Below, piece after piece: positions 6,882 to 13,062 of a DNA stretch of 13,062 nucleotides. Source of the stretch: JBKBXU01 sp046313675 (GTDB lineage Bacteria > Bacteroidota > Bacteroidia > Cytophagales > Cytophagaceae). The DNA is taken from the NCBI GenBank assembly GCA_046313675.1, contig JBKBXU010000112.1, positions 1-13,062 on the forward strand. The letters run 5' to 3'. The notes beneath the pieces were generated by a model. It searched no databases. It had not been told where the DNA came from and worked only from the letters and a program-made list of their open reading frames with translations. Position 1 is the stretch's first letter, and each line of letters begins with the position of its first letter. The position numbers were made by a program, and so were the translations under genes.

Positions 6882-8258
6882 TTGAATAAAAGACTTGTCA
6901 TATTAGGTGCAGGAGAAAGCGGTACAGGAGCCGCACTTTTGGCAAAAGCCAAAGGGTATGATATCTTTGTTTCAGACCAGGGGCAAATCCAGGAGAAGTA
7001 TATATATATGCTTTATCAGGAAGGTATTGCCTATGAATCCGGTAAACATACCGAAGATCTTATTCTTAATGCGGATTTGGTTATAAAAAGCCCCGGAATT
7101 CCGGTAACTGCACCCATTGTTCAAAAGCTTAAGGCGAAAGGCATTGCCATTATTTCTGAAATTGAATTTGCCTCTCGCTATACTTCGGCAAAATTTGTTG
7201 CTATTACCGGAAGTAATGGTAAAACCACAACGACCCTACTGACCTATCATTTGTTGAAAAATATGGGATTGAATGTAGGATTGGCAGGGAATGTTGGCGA
7301 CAGTCTGGCAAAGCAGGTTGTTAATAATCGCCATGATGTTTATGTACTTGAATTAAGTAGTTTCCAGCTTGATGATGTATATGACTTTAAGGCTGATGTT
7401 GCAATTCTGTTAAATATTACCAAAGACCACCTTGACAGATACGATTACAATTTTGATAAATATATAGATGCTAAATTTCGGATTGTCCGGAATATGACTA
7501 TGGATGACCACTTTATCTTCTTTTCTGACGATCCTGTTATTGCCAGAGAGATGGAAAAACGGGTTATTAATGTAAAAAAGCATCCTATATCCTTGAATGA
7601 GAAAGTGAAAACTGGAGCGGGCATCAGGGGAAATCATTTAATATTCAATGCAGGTCCGGATAGAGAAACTTATTTTGAACTATCCATGGATGACCTTCCT
7701 CTTAGCGGCAGGCACAATATGATTAATGTTATGTGTGCAGCATTGGCTGGTTCAGTACTTGGGTTGGATGAAAAGAAATTTCAACAGGCATTCGCCGGGT
7801 TTCAAAATGCAAGTCACAGGTTGGAAGAATCCGGTGAAATAAACGGAATCACCTTTGTCAATGACTCTAAGGCTACCAATGTGGATTCGGTATGGTATGC
7901 CCTTGATAGTTTCAGCAGTAAGCTGATCTGGATAGCAGGTGGTGTAGACAAAGGAAATGATTATGGGCTTGTAGAAAATTTGGTAAAGCAAAAAGTTAAA
8001 GCCTTGGTTTGCCTGGGTAAGGATAATTCCAAACTTCATAAAGCATTTGAAGGAAAAGTCTCTAAAATGGTAGATACGGATTCCATGAAGGATGCTGTAG
8101 AAAAAGCGTTTAACCTGGCGGAGAAAGGTGATGTTGTGCTGCTTTCACCTGCTTGTGCAAGTTTTGACTTGTTTCGAAATTACGAAGACCGGGGGGAGCA
8201 ATTTAAGCAGGCTGTAGAAGCTTTAAAAAATGAATTAGTAACAAGAAATAGCAATTAA
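6882..8258 (+). CDS. murD: UDP-N-acetylmuramoyl-L-alanine--D-glutamate ligase MurD
   Basis: This 458-residue cytoplasmic ligase adds D-glutamate to UDP-MurNAc-L-Ala with ATP. The N-terminal Rossmann-like domain opens with VILGAGESGTGAA (residues 6-18). The ATP loop is GSNGKTTTT (110-118), and ELSSFQLD (157-164) and NITKDHLDRY (178-187) follow. K198 in YIDAKFR fits the carbamylated lysine, at the same number as in E. coli MurD. NDSKATN (327-333) and LSPACASFD (421-429) are classic for the C-terminal domain. The start is a TTG at 6882. It is forced: the frame has a TAA at 6876-6878 and no ATG before the conserved glycine-rich loop. No clear Shine-Dalgarno sequence precedes it. Three bases separate it from mraY and three from ftsW. 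Confidence 0.97.
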   Translation: MNKRLVILGAGESGTGAALLAKAKGYDIFVSDQGQIQEKYIYMLYQEGIAYESGKHTEDLILNADLVIKSPGIPVTAPIVQKLKAKGIAIISEIEFASRYTSAKFVAITGSNGKTTTTLLTYHLLKNMGLNVGLAGNVGDSLAKQVVNNRHDVYVLELSSFQLDDVYDFKADVAILLNITKDHLDRYDYNFDKYIDAKFRIVRNMTMDDHFIFFSDDPVIAREMEKRVINVKKHPISLNEKVKTGAGIRGNHLIFNAGPDRETYFELSMDDLPLSGRHNMINVMCAALAGSVLGLDEKKFQQAFAGFQNASHRLEESGEINGITFVNDSKATNVDSVWYALDSFSSKLIWIAGGVDKGNDYGLVENLVKQKVKALVCLGKDNSKLHKAFEGKVSKMVDTDSMKDAVEKAFNLAEKGDVVLLSPACASFDLFRNYEDRGEQFKQAVEALKNELVTRNSN

Positions 8259-8261
8259 GAG

Positions 8262-9434
8262 ATGCTGAAAATCTGGCTACAACGAAATTTAAAGGGCGAT
8301 CCGGTGATCTGGGGGATAATCTTTGCCCTTTCGCTGATCAGCATTGCTGTGGTATATAGTGCCATTGGCTCTCTTGCTTATAAGAAAATGCATGGTGATA
8401 CCGAATATTATCTGATTAAGCATTCTCTTATAGTATTTCTAAGCCTTGGCTCTATGTGGCTGGCGCATAAAGTTGATTACCGCTATTATGCAAAAATCGG
8501 GAGATTGGGGCTTATACTTTCCATTCCGCTTTTGCTGGGCACCTATTTTATGGGGGATAATATTAACGAGGCTTCCAGATGGATTACCATTCCTATCATC
8601 GGACAGTCTTTTCAGCCATCAGATTTTGCCAAGTTAATGCTTATCATTAATCTCGCCGCAATGTTGGCTAAAAAGCAGGCTAATATTGAAGATATAAAGG
8701 AGTCTTTTATTCCTATTATTTTCTGGTGTGGCATTGTCTGTGGTTTAATTGCACTTACCAATCTTTCTACAGCCATCATTTTATTTGCTACCTGCCTGCT
8801 TGTTATGTTTATCGGAAGGGTGCCTATACAGTACCTGGTTATGTTGGTTTTTGCCGGATTGGCATTGGTAACGGTGGCTTTATTGGTAGGGCAACGCCTG
8901 GGGACGGCCATTAGCCGTTTTGATAGCTTCTTTATGTCGGGCGAGATTCCATTTCAAGCTGAGCAGGCATATAAAGCCATAGCCACAGGAAATATTTTCG
9001 GACAGGGACCCGGACAAAGTATTCAAAGTGATTTTCTTCCACACTCCTACTCAGATTTTATTTATGCAATTATTGTAGAGGAGTATGGGATGATAGGAGG
9101 CATACTGGTATTATTTCTTTACCTGGCATTGCTTTTCCGGGCTATGAAGACGGTAATAAAAAGTGACAGGGCTTTTGGCGGTTTATTGTCAGCAGGGCTT
9201 GGATTTAGCCTTGTGATACAGGCAATGATTAATATGGGTGTGGCGGTAGGCCTGGGGCCAATTACCGGACAGCCGCTTCCATTATTAAGTATGGGAGGAA
9301 CATCGCTGTTGTTTACAGGGATTTCCTTGGGAATTATATTAAGTGTTAGCAGGGGTGACCTTGCTGAGGGCGGAAATGAGAACAAAAATGTCAATATAAA
9401 TAAACTAAAGAATGAGCCTGAACCCACATTCTAA
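8262..9434 (+). CDS. ftsW: Septal peptidoglycan glycosyltransferase FtsW (SEDS family)
   Basis: This 390-residue multi-pass membrane protein polymerises lipid II at the septum together with the class B PBP. SEDS features are QPSDFAKLMLI (residues 118-128), NLSTA (167-171) where proteobacterial proteins have a DxGTA-like motif, GQGPGQS (247-253), the loop LPHSYSDFIYAIIVEEYG (259-276) and GQPLPLLSMGGTS (336-348). D265 aligns with the catalytic Asp (E. coli FtsW D297). About ten hydrophobic segments are visible, with a hydrophilic asparagine-rich tail from about residue 364. FtsW is chosen over its elongation paralogue RodA from the position between murD and murG, since sequence alone separates them poorly. 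The last 23 bases overlap murG. Confidence 0.95.
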   Translation: MLKIWLQRNLKGDPVIWGIIFALSLISIAVVYSAIGSLAYKKMHGDTEYYLIKHSLIVFLSLGSMWLAHKVDYRYYAKIGRLGLILSIPLLLGTYFMGDNINEASRWITIPIIGQSFQPSDFAKLMLIINLAAMLAKKQANIEDIKESFIPIIFWCGIVCGLIALTNLSTAIILFATCLLVMFIGRVPIQYLVMLVFAGLALVTVALLVGQRLGTAISRFDSFFMSGEIPFQAEQAYKAIATGNIFGQGPGQSIQSDFLPHSYSDFIYAIIVEEYGMIGGILVLFLYLALLFRAMKTVIKSDRAFGGLLSAGLGFSLVIQAMINMGVAVGLGPITGQPLPLLSMGGTSLLFTGISLGIILSVSRGDLAEGGNENKNVNINKLKNEPEPTF

Positions 9435-10545
9435 GCCATACAGGATCATCATAAGTGGTGGTGGAACTGGAGGACATATCTATCCGGCGATAGCCATTGC
9501 CAATGCCCTGAAAGAAAGAGATGGGGACAGGGAAGTCCTGTTTGTAGGTGCAAAGGATCGTATGGAGATGCAGAAAGTTCCTGCGGCAGGATATAAGATT
9601 GAGGGCTTGTGGATCAGTGGTATACAGCGGCGGCTGACCGTAGACAACCTGATGTTTCCGGTTAAGGTTGTTGCAAGTATTTTTAGAGCCAGAGCGATTC
9701 TGAAAGAGTTTAAGCCTGATATAGCCATTGGAGTGGGAGGATATGCCAGTTGGCCTTTATTGTTTGCAGCCAATACACTTGGGATTCCTGTTTTGATACA
9801 AGAGCAAAACGGATATGCCGGGGTGGCAAATAAAAGTCTGGCAAAAAAAGCACGGAAGATTTGTGTGGCTTATGAGGGAATGGATAAGTTTTTCCCTGCG
9901 GAAAAAATTCTGGTAACAGGAAATCCTGTTCGAAAAGATATACTGAATGTAGATCGTAAAAAGGCCGAAGCAAAAGAGTATTTTAAACTTGATCCTGGTA
10001 AAAAGACCATTCTTGCCATTGGGGGAAGCCTTGGAGCAAGAACTATAAACGAGAGTCTACATCAGGGATTGGAAAAGTTTAAAGAGAATGAAGTGCAGTT
10101 GATATGGCAGACCGGAAAGTATTATCACAAAAAAGCTGAAAAGGCAATAGAGGGTTTTGAGAATGTGCGGGTGAATGAATTTATAAGCCGTATGGACCTT
10201 GCTTATGCTGCAGCAGATGTAGTCATATCAAGGGCAGGAGCATTGTCTATTTCAGAACTATGCCTGGCTGCAAAACCTGCTGTACTGGTGCCTTCTCCCA
10301 ATGTAGCGGAAGATCACCAGACCAAAAATGCCGCAGCATTGTCAGAGCGGAATGCCGCAGTTTTGGTGCGGGATGTGGAAGCCAAGGAGCTATTGGTTGA
10401 CACAACCCTTGATCTATTAGCTAAGGAAAACGAACAGAAAAAATTAAAAGAAAATATTGCTGCAATGGGTAAGCCGGAAGCGGCAGCCGATATTGCTAAG
10501 GAGGTCGAAAAAATTATAAAAGAATACCGAGAAAGTAGTAAATGA
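9412..10545 (+). CDS. murG: Undecaprenyldiphospho-muramoylpentapeptide beta-N-acetylglucosaminyltransferase MurG
   Basis: This 377-residue GT-B glycosyltransferase adds GlcNAc from UDP-GlcNAc to lipid I, yielding lipid II, and works at the inner face of the membrane. The glycine loop ISGGGTGGHIYPA is at residues 14-26, followed by GVGGYASWP (107-115), EQNGYAGVANK (131-141), the second glycine loop IGGSLGAR (203-210), and the donor-site segment SRAGALSISEL (273-283) with EDHQTKNA (300-307). All key motifs are intact and the length is normal. The ATG at 9412 lies inside ftsW, giving a 23-base overlap. About ten residues precede the conserved core, so this start is plausible but not uniquely fixed. 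The TGA overlaps the murC ATG as ATGA. Confidence 0.97.
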   Translation: MSLNPHSKPYRIIISGGGTGGHIYPAIAIANALKERDGDREVLFVGAKDRMEMQKVPAAGYKIEGLWISGIQRRLTVDNLMFPVKVVASIFRARAILKEFKPDIAIGVGGYASWPLLFAANTLGIPVLIQEQNGYAGVANKSLAKKARKICVAYEGMDKFFPAEKILVTGNPVRKDILNVDRKKAEAKEYFKLDPGKKTILAIGGSLGARTINESLHQGLEKFKENEVQLIWQTGKYYHKKAEKAIEGFENVRVNEFISRMDLAYAAADVVISRAGALSISELCLAAKPAVLVPSPNVAEDHQTKNAAALSERNAAVLVRDVEAKELLVDTTLDLLAKENEQKKLKENIAAMGKPEAAADIAKEVEKIIKEYRESSK

Positions 10546-11918
10546 AAGGTATAGAGAAAATATATTTTGTAGGAATAGGCGGCATAGGCATGAGTGCACT
10601 TGCCCGTTGGTTTAAGGCCAGCGGATGCGTGGTGGCAGGCTATGATCGGACACCTACTGCTCTTACCAATCAGTTAACAGATGAAGGTATTGATATTCAT
10701 TTTGACGATGATGTAAACCTAATACCTGCAGATTTTAAGGAGAAGAAGGGGACGTTGGTGGTTTTTACGCCTGCTGTTCCATCCGAACATTCGGAACTGG
10801 TGTATTTTCTAAACCAAGGCTTTGAAGTTAAGAAACGTTCGGAGGTATTGGGTATGATTACAAAAAACCATCCTTCCATTGCTGTTGCAGGTACACACGG
10901 TAAGACTACGACTACATCAATGATCGCGCATGTATTAAAATATGCCAATGTGGATTGCGTGGCATTTTTAGGTGGTATTACCCAAAACTATAATACCAAT
11001 TTATTATTGAATAGCGGCCCTAATCCATGGGTAGTTGTTGAGGCCGATGAATATGATCGCTCATTTTTGCGCCTTAATCCCAAAGTTGCTGTAGTTACAA
11101 CCATGGACGCCGATCATTTGGATATTTATGACAATGAGGGTGAATTTATAAAGGCCTTTAATGAATTTGCTGATCAAATTGAAGAAGGAGGAAGCCTTGT
11201 TCATCGCGAAGGTTTGGCCCTGAAATCATCCAGCATAGGTGTACTAATTGAAACTTTTGGTTCAGGCGCAGCAACTTATAAGGTGAGCAATGTAAAAGCT
11301 GATCATGGCTGGTTTGTTTTTGATTTAGAAACGCCCCAAAAGAAGATTATTGGAGCAAGAATGCAGGTTCCCGGCATGCATAATGTCATGAATGCCCTGG
11401 CGGCATGGGCTTGTGGACGAATTGTAGGGATTTCAGATGAAGTGATCGCTGAGGCCATTGAGAATTTTAAAGGTGTAAAACGACGATTTGAATATCATAT
11501 AAAAGGGCAGAGGATTATTTACATTGATGATTATGCACATCATCCGACAGAAATAGAAGCATGCCTGGATGCGGTGCGGATGTTATATCCCGGGAAACAT
11601 ATTACGGTTGCATTTCAGCCTCATCTCTTTAGTCGTACCAGAGATTTTATGGAAGGGTTTGTACATAGCCTTTCAAAAGCAGATGGAGTGGTTTTGCTTG
11701 ATATTTATCCGGCAAGGGAGAAACCTTTGGAAGGTATAACTTCAGAGGTCTTGCTACAAAAAATCAGTGCAGCGAATAAGCAATTGGTAACGAAAGAAGA
11801 GCTGCCTTCAGTTCTTGCCCGATTGCAAACTGATGTAGTCGTTACCATGGGTGCCGGAGACATAGATAAGCTGGTTGAACCTGTTAAACTTAAACTGGAG
11901 GAGGTATATGAAATTTAA
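10542..11918 (+). CDS. murC: UDP-N-acetylmuramate--L-alanine ligase MurC
   Basis: This 458-residue cytoplasmic ligase joins L-alanine to UDP-MurNAc, the first stem-peptide step. It has the nucleotide-binding turn GIGGIGMSALA (residues 11-21), the ATP loop GTHGKTTTT (117-125), EADEYDRSFL (167-176), MDADHLDIY (188-196), DDYAHHPTEI (329-338) and FQPHLFSRTRDF (358-369), with GAGDI near the end (437-441). Histidine in the ATP loop and the DDYAHHPTE motif separate MurC from MurD and MurE; Mpl, the other candidate, is unlikely given the motifs and the site between murG and ftsQ. The start overlaps murG by four bases, and the last 11 bases overlap ftsQ. No murB or ddl follows, unlike in many proteobacteria. 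Confidence 0.97.
   Translation: MKGIEKIYFVGIGGIGMSALARWFKASGCVVAGYDRTPTALTNQLTDEGIDIHFDDDVNLIPADFKEKKGTLVVFTPAVPSEHSELVYFLNQGFEVKKRSEVLGMITKNHPSIAVAGTHGKTTTTSMIAHVLKYANVDCVAFLGGITQNYNTNLLLNSGPNPWVVVEADEYDRSFLRLNPKVAVVTTMDADHLDIYDNEGEFIKAFNEFADQIEEGGSLVHREGLALKSSSIGVLIETFGSGAATYKVSNVKADHGWFVFDLETPQKKIIGARMQVPGMHNVMNALAAWACGRIVGISDEVIAEAIENFKGVKRRFEYHIKGQRIIYIDDYAHHPTEIEACLDAVRMLYPGKHITVAFQPHLFSRTRDFMEGFVHSLSKADGVVLLDIYPAREKPLEGITSEVLLQKISAANKQLVTKEELPSVLARLQTDVVVTMGAGDIDKLVEPVKLKLEEVYEI
11897..11904 (+). promoter_or_regulatory. Strong Shine-Dalgarno sequence for ftsQ
   Basis: GGAGGAGG lies in the end of murC, three bases before the ATG at 11908 (seven bases if the first GGAG pairs). It decides the ftsQ start in favour of ATG 11908 over the in-frame TTG at 11875. 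The same bases encode Glu-Glu in MurC, so the match could be partly fortuitous. Confidence 0.55.
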
Positions 11919-12675
11919 TATGCCATTTTTCAAAAAAAGCATTTTGCTGATTGTATTTAGTGTCAGCATATTTTCCTTTATAGGATTTTCAGATCATACC
12001 TATAGTGGGAAGACATGTCAGAAAGTGATTTTTCATATTGATTACCAGTATGACAATTATTTTGTGAATGAGGAAGATGTCATGGATTTGATGACCCTGG
12101 AAGGGCGTGAACCTATTGAAGGAATTGCGTACGATAAGATTGATCTGAAGAAACTGGAGTCTCGGATTCTGGCTCATAAGTTTGTAAAAGATGCACAGGT
12201 TTATAAAGACGTAAAGGGTAATCTGATGGTGGAAGTGCAGCAGGACAGGCCGGTTGCACGGATTATTCAGACGCATGGGCCTCATGCCTATGTGAGTAAT
12301 GAAGGCGGAACCTTGCCTTTTTCGCCCAAATTTACTGCTCGTGTGATTCTTGTGGACGGAGATTATATCTATACGCTGTTGAAACCGGACTTTTTCAGAT
12401 CGGATGAAGGCATGCCATACCTGGAGGTGTTAAATATAATTGACAGTGATAAATTCTGGAAAGCGCAATTGGCACAAATGACCATTAGTGCCAATGGAGA
12501 AATAACCTTTACCCCTCAGGTAGGAGATGAAGTGATAGAGTTTGGTTTGCCTGAACAACTTGAAGAAAAATTTAAGAAGATGAAAATCTACTATAAAGAA
12601 ATTTTACCTATGAAAGGATTTCAGGTCTATTCAAGGGTAAAGCTTAAGTACAAAGATCAGATTATATGTGAATAA
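11908..12675 (+). CDS. ftsQ: Cell division protein FtsQ
   Basis: This 255-residue protein has a short basic N-terminus, one membrane helix (about residues 11-27, ILLIVFSVSIFSFIGF) and an extracytoplasmic part. Residues 39-112 resemble a POTRA-type domain: a beta strand, a two-helix segment (NEEDVMDL and LKKLESRILAHKFVKDAQVYK) and a strand ending in LMVEVQQDRPVARI, a pattern typical of FtsQ. The rest is a beta-rich FtsQ domain. FtsQ scaffolds FtsL and FtsB at the septum. The start at 11908 is chosen for its strong Shine-Dalgarno sequence and basic N-terminus; a further ATG lies at 11920 and a TTG at 11875. Sequence conservation is low in this family, and the position between murC and ftsA gives most of the support. 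ftsA begins nine bases after its TAA. Confidence 0.9.
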   Translation: MKFNMPFFKKSILLIVFSVSIFSFIGFSDHTYSGKTCQKVIFHIDYQYDNYFVNEEDVMDLMTLEGREPIEGIAYDKIDLKKLESRILAHKFVKDAQVYKDVKGNLMVEVQQDRPVARIIQTHGPHAYVSNEGGTLPFSPKFTARVILVDGDYIYTLLKPDFFRSDEGMPYLEVLNIIDSDKFWKAQLAQMTISANGEITFTPQVGDEVIEFGLPEQLEEKFKKMKIYYKEILPMKGFQVYSRVKLKYKDQIICE

Positions 12676-12684
12676 TATTTAGTT

Positions 12685-13062
12685 ATGGAAAAAGATAAAA
12701 TTATCGCAGGCCTCGACATCGGAACAACAAAAATTTGTGCCATAGTTGGCCGACTCAATGATTATGGAAAACTCGAAATTCTCGGAATGGGTAAAGCCGT
12801 TTCCGAAGGGGTGATTCGTGGAGTTGTGACGAATATTAACAGTACCGTTGCGGCTATCAGAACCGCCATTGAGGAAGCCGAGGAGCAATCCGGTGTTAAC
12901 ATCAAGGTTGTGAATGTGGGAATTGCCGGGCAGCATATACGCAGTTCCATGCACCATGGCAGCATCACAAGAAATTCCAATGATGATGAAATTACGTTGG
13001 ATGACATCAAAAGACTTACGAATGATATGTACAAAACTGTCATGCCTTTTGGTCATGAGATT
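12685..13062 (+). CDS. ftsA: Cell division protein FtsA, 3' end truncated by window
   Basis: The first 126 codons run open to the end of the window. Residues 6-17 (IIAGLDIGTTKI) are the phosphate-1 motif of the actin-like ATPase fold, and the following segment with ICAIVG, VSEGVIRGVVTNI, VNVGIAGQHI and the SHS2-like insertion (1C domain) is characteristic of FtsA. FtsA binds FtsZ and tethers it to the membrane through a C-terminal amphipathic helix, which lies outside the window. Full FtsA proteins are about 400-450 residues, so about 70 percent is missing. The ATG is preceded by an AT-rich nine-base spacer without a Shine-Dalgarno sequence. ftsZ is expected next but is not seen. Confidence 0.95.
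   Translation, partial: MEKDKIIAGLDIGTTKICAIVGRLNDYGKLEILGMGKAVSEGVIRGVVTNINSTVAAIRTAIEEAEEQSGVNIKVVNVGIAGQHIRSSMHHGSITRNSNDDEITLDDIKRLTNDMYKTVMPFGHEI

Noticed and set aside
11875..11907. TTG start giving an FtsQ 11 residues longer
   Set aside because: The ATG at 11908 has a strong Shine-Dalgarno sequence and gives a normal basic N-terminus before the membrane helix; the TTG would extend the overlap with murC to 44 bases without support.

Overview
The window is a contiguous piece of a division and cell wall (dcw) cluster. All genes are on the plus strand and almost none have space between them. The order is mraZ (5' end cut off), rsmH, an ftsL-like gene, ftsI (PASTA-type transpeptidase), murE, a small four-helix-bundle gene, mraY, murD, ftsW, murG, murC, ftsQ and ftsA (3' end cut off). 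No RNA genes, mobile elements, CRISPR arrays or clear terminators were seen.

The organism is most likely a member of the Bacteroidota, with a lean to Cytophagales-type bacteria. The reasons are the short divergent FtsL-like protein, a division transpeptidase with a C-terminal PASTA domain in a cluster that encodes a meso-DAP-type MurE, a MraY of 404 residues with an enlarged loop, the FtsW form of the catalytic loop (SYSDF), the lack of murF, ddl and murB between the genes, and mostly AT-rich leaders without Shine-Dalgarno sequences. The lineage is inferred from these traits, not from a database search.

Positions 1-5203 hold the regulator MraZ, the 16S rRNA methyltransferase RsmH, two septal membrane proteins and the DAP-adding ligase. 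Positions 5204-5283 hold the only real intergenic stretch and a run of ten Ns (an assembly gap). Positions 5284-5664 encode a protein of the 23S rRNA intervening-sequence / four-helix-bundle family, which is not a usual dcw member. Positions 5664-11918 carry lipid I and lipid II synthesis (MraY, MurG), the SEDS polymerase FtsW and the ligases MurD and MurC. Positions 11908-13062 carry FtsQ and the start of FtsA; ftsZ would be expected just downstream.

The genes form one pathway. MurC, MurD and MurE build the UDP-MurNAc-peptide in the cytoplasm, with MurF needed from elsewhere. MraY and MurG convert it to lipid II at the membrane. FtsW and FtsI polymerise and crosslink it at the septum. FtsL-like, FtsQ and FtsA belong to the divisome that places and activates this synthesis. 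Most junctions overlap or abut, so one polycistronic message with translational coupling is likely. Most of the window is ordinary; the four-helix-bundle gene and the gap at its 5' end are the parts that merit a second look.
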